A stretch of DNA of 64,000 bases from Ancylothrix sp. D3o (GTDB taxonomy: Bacteria; Cyanobacteriota; Cyanobacteriia; Cyanobacteriales; Oscillatoriaceae). The notes under the pieces were generated by a model. The model saw only the letters and a list, made by a program, of their open reading frames with translations, ran no database searches and had not been told where the DNA came from. Where the stretch lies: contig NZ_JAMXEX010000002.1 in NCBI RefSeq assembly GCF_025370775.1, forward strand, positions 248,001 through 312,000, in the 5' to 3' direction. The translations under genes and the position numbers were made by a program. Below, piece after piece: positions 59,449-64,000 of the stretch. The first letter of the stretch is position 1; the number at the start of each line of letters is the position of its first letter.

Positions 59449-59465
59449 TTGTCACCCCGTCAGAT
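59449..59465 (+). repeat. Right copy of the cassette repeat
   Basis: TTGTCACCCCGTCAGAT matches the middle copy for 15 bp and is the reverse complement of the left copy for 17 bp. It lies 145 bp after the HNH gene, next to a TCTAAAA heptamer run. The preceding bases 59400-59438 can form a GGCGTTTC/GAAACACC hairpin. Confidence 0.8.
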
Positions 59466-59490
59466 CTAAAATCTAAAAATTAAAAAAAAA

Positions 59491-59511
59491 CCCAGTTTTT
59501 TTGAAACTGGG
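59491..59511 (-). terminator. Intrinsic terminator after the DUF4278 gene
   Basis: CCCAGTTT pairs with AAACTGGG over a 5-nt loop. On the minus strand the stem is followed by nine T, 34 nt after the gene's stop, a classic terminator. Confidence 0.8.
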
Positions 59512-59544
59512 CTAAAAATTTTGATTTAGAAAGAGAGGAAAAGA

Positions 59545-59928
59545 CTAATGTAAAGAAGCCAGTTGTTTAGATTCGTTTTCCAAAAGCTTTAACAATTCCG
59601 CATCTCCGCGTGCTTGTGCTGCTTGCATCCGCTTTTCTAAAAGCTTGTAGAGGTGGTCGCGGTGGGTTTGGGCCACTTCTGAGCGCATATTGTGGCGGTA
59701 GGGGGAATGTGGAGTTGTGGGGGGAGGGGCACTAACGGCATCGACAGTGCTGGTTTTGTATGTAACTGCGCGATACTTAAGGTCGCCTGTCGGTGGGGGC
59801 AGGGGGATATGTCTGGGTTGACGCACTGTCCAAGCTTGTCCGCGATATTTGCCGCCAATATCTCCGTCGATCATATCGAGGGTAGGGGGTTCGTTCGCGT
59901 AACTGACTCCGCGATAAGAAAGTTTCAT
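59545..59928 (-). CDS. DUF4278 domain protein
   Basis: From the ATG at 59928 the protein reads MKLSYRGVSYANEPPTLDMI and then GGKYRGQAWTVRQPRHIP, the DUF4278 signature, with a second LKYRAVTYKTS. A Pro-rich part and a basic C-terminal helix follow (LEKRMQAAQARGDAELLKLL). The family is cyanobacterial with unknown function. A longer form from 59979 is possible. Confidence 0.8.
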   Translation of the reverse strand: MKLSYRGVSYANEPPTLDMIDGDIGGKYRGQAWTVRQPRHIPLPPPTGDLKYRAVTYKTSTVDAVSAPPPTTPHSPYRHNMRSEVAQTHRDHLYKLLEKRMQAAQARGDAELLKLLENESKQLASLH

Positions 59929-60136
59929 ATCTTCGCTGTGAATGGAACGACCAGATCCGAAATTGCTTGAGAGGTGCATGGCTATCAAAAAAAATAATTT
60001 TCTATTTCTGTATTCTATTTTACCATTTTCTTAAAAAATTGTCAGGAGAAATAAACTTAATATTCCTTAAAAAAAGGGGGGAAGATGGCCGCTAAGTATC
60101 CAATCTCCCTCCCCCAAAAGGTATAAAAATTTCGCC

Positions 60137-60577
60137 TTACCACTTCTTATAGGGAAGAAATTTACCAGACATAGTAATTTTTACTCGGTCGCCTTTGGGG
60201 TCTTCTTCTTTTTCGACATCTAAGGTAAAGTCAATGGCGCTCATAATGCCGTCGCCGAATTTTTCATGGATGATGGCTTTGAGGGGCATTCCATAAACTT
60301 GCATAATCTCGTAAAAGCGATAAATCAGAGGATCTGTGGGGACAATCGGCCCTAAACCTTTAACGGTAGGTTCGCTGAGAGCATTGGTGATGGCGGGGTC
60401 AAGATCGAGGGCGGCGGCGAGTTTTTCGGCTTCTTCAATGGAGGCTGTGGCTTGCCGGTAAAATAAAGCCGCGATCCAAACTTCATCGCGTCCCAGAATT
60501 TTCTCTAAGTCGCCAAAACTTAGTTTTTTTGCTTTTTTGGCCGCCAAAAGTTTTGAAGTAATTTCTGTATTGTCCAT
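60137..60577 (-). CDS. cynS: Cyanate hydratase (cyanase)
   Basis: The 146-residue enzyme converts cyanate and bicarbonate to ammonia and CO2. The active-site residues are Arg87, Glu90 and Ser113 ([20 protein letters not shown]), with the same spacing as Arg96/Glu99/Ser122 in Escherichia coli. The N-terminal HTH-like part has [20 protein letters not shown]. The cynABD transporter genes that often precede cynS in cyanobacteria are not present. The gene stands alone. Confidence 0.95.
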   Translation of the reverse strand: MDNTEITSKLLAAKKAKKLSFGDLEKILGRDEVWIAALFYRQATASIEEAEKLAAALDLDPAITNALSEPTVKGLGPIVPTDPLIYRFYEIMQVYGMPLKAIIHEKFGDGIMSAIDFTLDVEKEEDPKGDRVKITMSGKFLPYKKW

Positions 60578-60744
60578 GCCAGCTTTCCTGATTTGTTTGA
60601 ATTTGGGAGGTTCTTAGTTATTTTGCCTGGGAGCGGGCAGAAATTTAGTGATTTTGGTCACTAATTTTGTTTGGATTAAGTGGTATAAGCTGCGTCGCCC
60701 ATAACCGTTGAAGGTGGTTAGCCATCAATAAATTTATGTTCTTC

Positions 60745-60871
60745 TTAGGCTGATTTCTGTGCCGGTGGCTCGCTGACTAGAGTTTTTAGCTTGCGAATCC
60801 ATTTCAGGAGGGCATTAGCAACGCGACTGCCGACTTGTGAGTCATCAAAAGCAAAGCTTTGATCATATAAT
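60745..60871 (-). pseudogene. Orphan C-terminal coding fragment upstream of cynS
   Basis: In the 410-bp gap before cynS, the reverse frame reads about 41 codons without a start, including FAFDDSQVGSRVANALLKWI and RKLKTLVSEPP, and ends in a TAA at 60745. The composition is protein-like. It is probably the tail of a deleted gene; I do not recognise the family. Confidence 0.35.
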
Positions 60872-60987
60872 CATCAAAAATAATAATTAAGACAATTGAT
60901 GGAATGTATAGATGTTTATAAAAACCAAGCAAAAACAAAAAAAGCCCGCACAGTGACGAGCCTTGTTTGTAATTAACTCCATTGCGC

Positions 60988-61776
60988 TTAGGTCAATTCA
61001 CCGCGCAATACAGTGACAGCTTGACCTCCGAGACAAACGCGATTTTCTTGTAACTTCACGCGAACAATGCCGCCTCGTGCCGATGCCTGATAAGCTACAA
61101 ATTGGGTTTTATTTAAACGCTCAGCCCAAAAGGGCCCTAATGAACAGTGGGCGGAACCGGTGACGGGATCTTCATTGACACCGGCTGCCGGTGCAAAGAA
61201 CCTGGAGACAAAATCGTATTCTTCTGAGTCTGGCAAACTTGTAACAATAATGCCGCGCACCGGCACAGTTTTTAGCAAGGCAAAATCAGGCTGCATTTGC
61301 CTTAGTGTTTGTTCGGAATTAACCTCAACTAAATAGTCAAATTTATTTTTAGCTACCGATTTTAAATTTACGCCCAATGCTTCGGCTAAGTTCGGCGGTA
61401 GTGAGGCGGGTTCTGGTGGGGTTGCGGGAAAGTTTAGCTCAATCCATTTGTCTTGACGTATGGCCGTTAATAAGCCGCTACGGGTAGAAAATTTTGCGGT
61501 TTCTTGAGGGTTTAAATAGCCCAATTCCCACAAAACATGAGCGCTGGCAAGGGTGGCATGGCCGCATAAATCTACTTCTAAGGTGGGGGTAAACCAGCGG
61601 AGGTTAAAGCTGTCGTCTTTTGGGTACAAAAATGCAGTTTCCGATAAATTCATTTCGGCGGCTACTTTTTGCATCCAGTCATCAGAAGCCGGTTCGGTTA
61701 AAATACAAACGGCTGCGGGATTGCCGGTAAAGGGTTGATTTGTAAAAGCATCGACTTGAATCAGAGGAATTGACAT
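60988..61776 (-). CDS. PhzF family isomerase-like protein
   Basis: The 262-residue protein opens with IPLIQVDAFTNQPFTGNPAA, followed by MNLSETAFLYP (with the catalytic-site Glu) and LRWFTPTLEVDLCGHATLAS; VNEDPVTGSAHCSLGPFWA lies near the C-terminus. The family shares the diaminopimelate-epimerase fold and includes phenazine-synthesis isomerase. No phenazine genes are near, so the substrate is unknown. Confidence 0.9.
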   Translation of the reverse strand: MSIPLIQVDAFTNQPFTGNPAAVCILTEPASDDWMQKVAAEMNLSETAFLYPKDDSFNLRWFTPTLEVDLCGHATLASAHVLWELGYLNPQETAKFSTRSGLLTAIRQDKWIELNFPATPPEPASLPPNLAEALGVNLKSVAKNKFDYLVEVNSEQTLRQMQPDFALLKTVPVRGIIVTSLPDSEEYDFVSRFFAPAAGVNEDPVTGSAHCSLGPFWAERLNKTQFVAYQASARGGIVRVKLQENRVCLGGQAVTVLRGELT

Positions 61777-62291
61777 AATTTTTTGGTGAAAAAGTCAATG
61801 GTAATAGGTCTTTTGTCTTTTGCTTAAGAAGTAAGGACAATTGACCAAGGACTAATGAATAATTGCAGCGTGGGCAAGATTTTTATTATCTCATGGAGGA
61901 TGCTGGCGTGGGTTGAAGAATCATTTACCGCCTAGCTGCTTTGACAAGGGTAGGTTTTTTATCCAAAAGCGAGTATAGTAAAATTAAAGTTATCCAAAAA
62001 CCATAGATATATCAATACTAAGCAACAACTGCACTGCCAATTGGCATCTGCACATTGCGGGGGCGAAATTCTTGGTTTTGGTGAATCAAGATTGCAACCA
62101 ATGAAGGCTATATATACAGGTTTTCAGTGTTCTTGGCACAGTTTGGGAGAGCTAAAAATCTGCCGCCCTAGAGTCGGGTTTTTCCTGTACCGGGTTCTAG
62201 CAAAACCACTATATATTTTAAATTCAAGAAAGATTGCTGCCTTAAAGTTGCTTCTCAACAAAGAGGCAAAAAACTATAAAGGGATGATGTT

Positions 62292-62930
62292 ATGGCTATT
62301 AAATTAATGGTTTTTGATTTTGATGGCACGCTGGTGGATACGTTTGAGCCATTGCTCAAAATTGTTCATCGTTTAGCTGATGAGTTTGGTTATCCCGCCC
62401 CCACCTCCGAACAAATTGAACATTTTAAAAATTTACCATCCAGAGAAATTATTAAATGTGTAGGAGTTGATTTGATAAAAATTCCCTATTTGCTGAGACG
62501 GGTAAAACTGGAATTAAATAAAGAGATGTCTGATGTCAAATTAATTCCGGGGATTCAAGAAACTTTAACTCAGTTAAAACAAGAAGGTGTCCAACTGGGA
62601 ATCATTACTTCTAATTCTAAGGATAACGTTTTAACTGTTTTAGAAAAGCAGGGAGGGAAAGAATTGTTTAATTTTATTTATGCCGAAACAAGTTTATTTG
62701 GCAAGCACCGAACAATTAACAAGTTATTAAAACAACAAAAAAACCGGCCCGATGAAATGATTTATGTGGGGGATGAAACCAGAGATATAGAAGCCGCAAA
62801 AAAAAGTAAAATCAAAGTCATTGCGGTTAGCTGGGGATTTAATTCAAAACAGGCACTTCTGGCAAAAAATCCAGATTTTTTAATCGACCGGCCCCAAAGC
62901 CTAGCATGGTGCTTAAACGGCATCAAATAA
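62292..62930 (+). CDS. HAD-family phosphatase (phosphoglycolate phosphatase-like)
   Basis: The 212-residue protein has motif I MVFDFDGTLVDTFEPL, motif II GIITSNSKDNV, Lys in KLLKQQKNRP-adjacent text and motif IV IYVGDETRDIEAAKKSKIKV. It may act on phosphoglycolate or another sugar phosphate. The ATG at 62292 has AAAGGG upstream. A frame at 62041-62307 overlaps its start but has no protein character. Confidence 0.85.
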   Translation: MAIKLMVFDFDGTLVDTFEPLLKIVHRLADEFGYPAPTSEQIEHFKNLPSREIIKCVGVDLIKIPYLLRRVKLELNKEMSDVKLIPGIQETLTQLKQEGVQLGIITSNSKDNVLTVLEKQGGKELFNFIYAETSLFGKHRTINKLLKQQKNRPDEMIYVGDETRDIEAAKKSKIKVIAVSWGFNSKQALLAKNPDFLIDRPQSLAWCLNGIK

Positions 62931-62988
62931 ACCGCTATCACAGCCAATTTAAAATTCACCAAGGGTGGGCAAAACCCACCCCGAACCT

Positions 62989-63345
62989 TTAACCGGGCTG
63001 ACCTTTTTCCAAAGCTTTTTTCACTAAGTCATCACTGACGCCTTCGGTAACGGAAGACTCCCTTTCAGTAAGATCCGCAGCCATACTGCGAAACTGTTGT
63101 GGATCACCTTTAGAAGTTGAAGAGTTGACAGTAGGCTTTATCGGTTCAGACACCCGAAACTTAGGAGCGGTTGCAGATTTGGCTTCGCTGGCGCTGGCAC
63201 CGCCGCTAAATGCTTTAGAGGCTTCATAATCAGCGGTCACATCAATCTCCGGCGCTTTTACCTCACCAGCTTGAATATTTTCTGCCAGTTCTTTTGCTTC
63301 AAAAGATTGAGATTCATCAACATTGGGCTGAATTGGTTCAGGCAT
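62989..63345 (-). CDS. Unrecognised small acidic protein
   Basis: This 118-residue protein of low complexity is rich in Ala, Ser, Glu, Lys and Pro, with no membrane segment and no signal peptide. It is probably disordered for most of its length (MPEPIQPNVDESQSFEAKEL at the start, SVTEGVSDDLVKKALEKGQP at the end). The ATG at 63345 has GGAG 6 nt upstream. The composition recalls stress-related or carboxysome-independent small proteins, but I cannot assign it. Confidence 0.55.
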   Translation of the reverse strand: MPEPIQPNVDESQSFEAKELAENIQAGEVKAPEIDVTADYEASKAFSGGASASEAKSATAPKFRVSEPIKPTVNSSTSKGDPQQFRSMAADLTERESSVTEGVSDDLVKKALEKGQPG

Positions 63346-63810
63346 AACAATCTCCTATTCAAAGTTTGTTTATTCTTGACCTCGATAGTAACAAAGCGAT
63401 CCCCATTGATTTGTCCCTCTGGGGGTAGATCCCGGTCGGTGTTGAGGCGTAACGAGGGGAAGACTTTTCGAGGTGTAGTGGCGAATCTAGGGTAAACAGG
63501 CAACTTTTCCCAGGGTTGGGTAAGCAGGTTTTTGAGATACCGGCACAAACTTTTTTTTAAAATTCAAGCCTTACACCTATCGCCCCTTAAAAAGCAGAGA
63601 AATTTTCCTCTTCCTGTTTTTTTAGGAGGGGTAGGGGGGATTTTAAGGCTGAGGTTTTAACTAGCAACTTGGTTATTTCCAGGCATTTTTAGAAAGCCCA
63701 CCAGAAGCGTCTATTAATTAGGGGTGGATATTTGGGCTGATATTTGCCACGATTAAAGTTAGATTAGAGAAGTTAACGAAAAACCCTTGCATTTTATTTA
63801 AACTTGTACT

Positions 63811-64000
63811 GTGCCCAAGCCTAATTTTTTCCTGTTTTTGTCAATGGCTCTCGCTATCGGGAGTTTTGCCCCGGCTGCGTTTGGACAAGCACTCTTGCCC
63901 CATACTTTACAAGTCGATCCGGTGCAAATGGAAAAAACCGGCATCAGCGTTGCCGAAGAAGCCCTCCAGTTAGCCCGCTTTCGTCAATATGAACTTGCGA
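63811..64000 (+). CDS. Start of a secreted, probably TPR-containing protein (cut off by window end)
   Basis: From a GTG at 63811, 63 codons are visible. MPKPNFFLFLSMALAIGSFA looks like a signal peptide, with cleavage near AAFGQA, followed by VQMEKTGISVAEEALQLARF and RQYELA, which resembles the first TPR helix of cyanobacterial periplasmic TPR proteins. An ATG at 63844 is an alternative start. The gap 63346-63810 shows no other gene. Confidence 0.65.
   Translation, partial: MPKPNFFLFLSMALAIGSFAPAAFGQALLPHTLQVDPVQMEKTGISVAEEALQLARFRQYELA

Noticed and set aside
57450-59465. A simple insertion sequence
   Set aside because: Neither gene resembles a transposase and no target-site duplication is evident, because the bases outside the repeats only extend the inverted repeat.
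62041-62307. 88-codon plus-strand frame before the HAD phosphatase
   Set aside because: It starts at a TTG without SD, overlaps the HAD gene start and has no protein-like pattern.

Overview
The window is a stretch of chromosome from a cyanobacterium, probably a filamentous non-heterocystous type of the Oscillatoria/Phormidium/Microcoleus kind. Supporting markers are LdpA and NdhN, a ribosomal-protein cluster without rpsJ, rpsN or rpmD, a class II FBPase/SBPase, UPF0182, a DUF4278 protein, an ArsM of the cyanobacterial arsenosugar type, and many intergenic repeats with a 7-bp period. The genus is inference.

Layout. Positions 1-5101 (minus strand) hold the 5' part of ldpA and, further right, ndhN. 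Between them lie three von Willebrand A (vWA) genes carrying four vWA domains and a small charged protein of the Slr1339 type. Positions 5359-8103 (plus) hold a decayed N-terminal piece of a dynamin-like GTPase, then a DNA methyltransferase and an overlapping PD-(D/E)XK restriction endonuclease whose last ~35 residues are frameshifted. Positions 8104-27286 (plus) are the ribosomal superoperon, rplC to rplO, then secY, adk, infA, rpmJ, rpsM, rpsK, rpoA, rplQ, truA, rplM, rpsI, rpmE and prfA. It has a long leader, an internal terminator/promoter after infA, and repeat-filled gaps.

Positions 27300-34600 are accessory: a GIY-YIG protein, a broken PIN-domain (VapC-type) toxin gene, a glutathionyl-hydroquinone reductase, ArsM, an Rpn-type nuclease and a GH116 glycosidase. 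Positions 35495-48431 are housekeeping: murC-murB, YbaB, a low-molecular-weight phosphatase, a LuxR-type response regulator, pgi, UPF0182, hemA, FBPase/SBPase and tRNA-Gly(TCC). Positions 48531-57383 hold a TonB-like protein, a giant REC-GAF-GAF-kinase-REC-cyclase hybrid, a GNAT enzyme, an NDH-2-type dehydrogenase, a HAD hydrolase and a Gfa-type protein.

Positions 57450-59465 are the most unusual part. A two-gene cassette encodes a protein with a C-terminal J-domain and a protein with an HNH-nuclease motif. It is framed by copies of a 15-17 bp sequence, one of which forms the -35 region of the cassette's apparent promoter. The cassette lacks the RCCGGY hexamer that is common elsewhere in the window, which suggests it was acquired. 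The window ends with a DUF4278 protein, a lone cyanase, a PhzF-like protein, a HAD phosphatase, an unrecognised acidic protein and the start of a secreted, probably TPR, protein.
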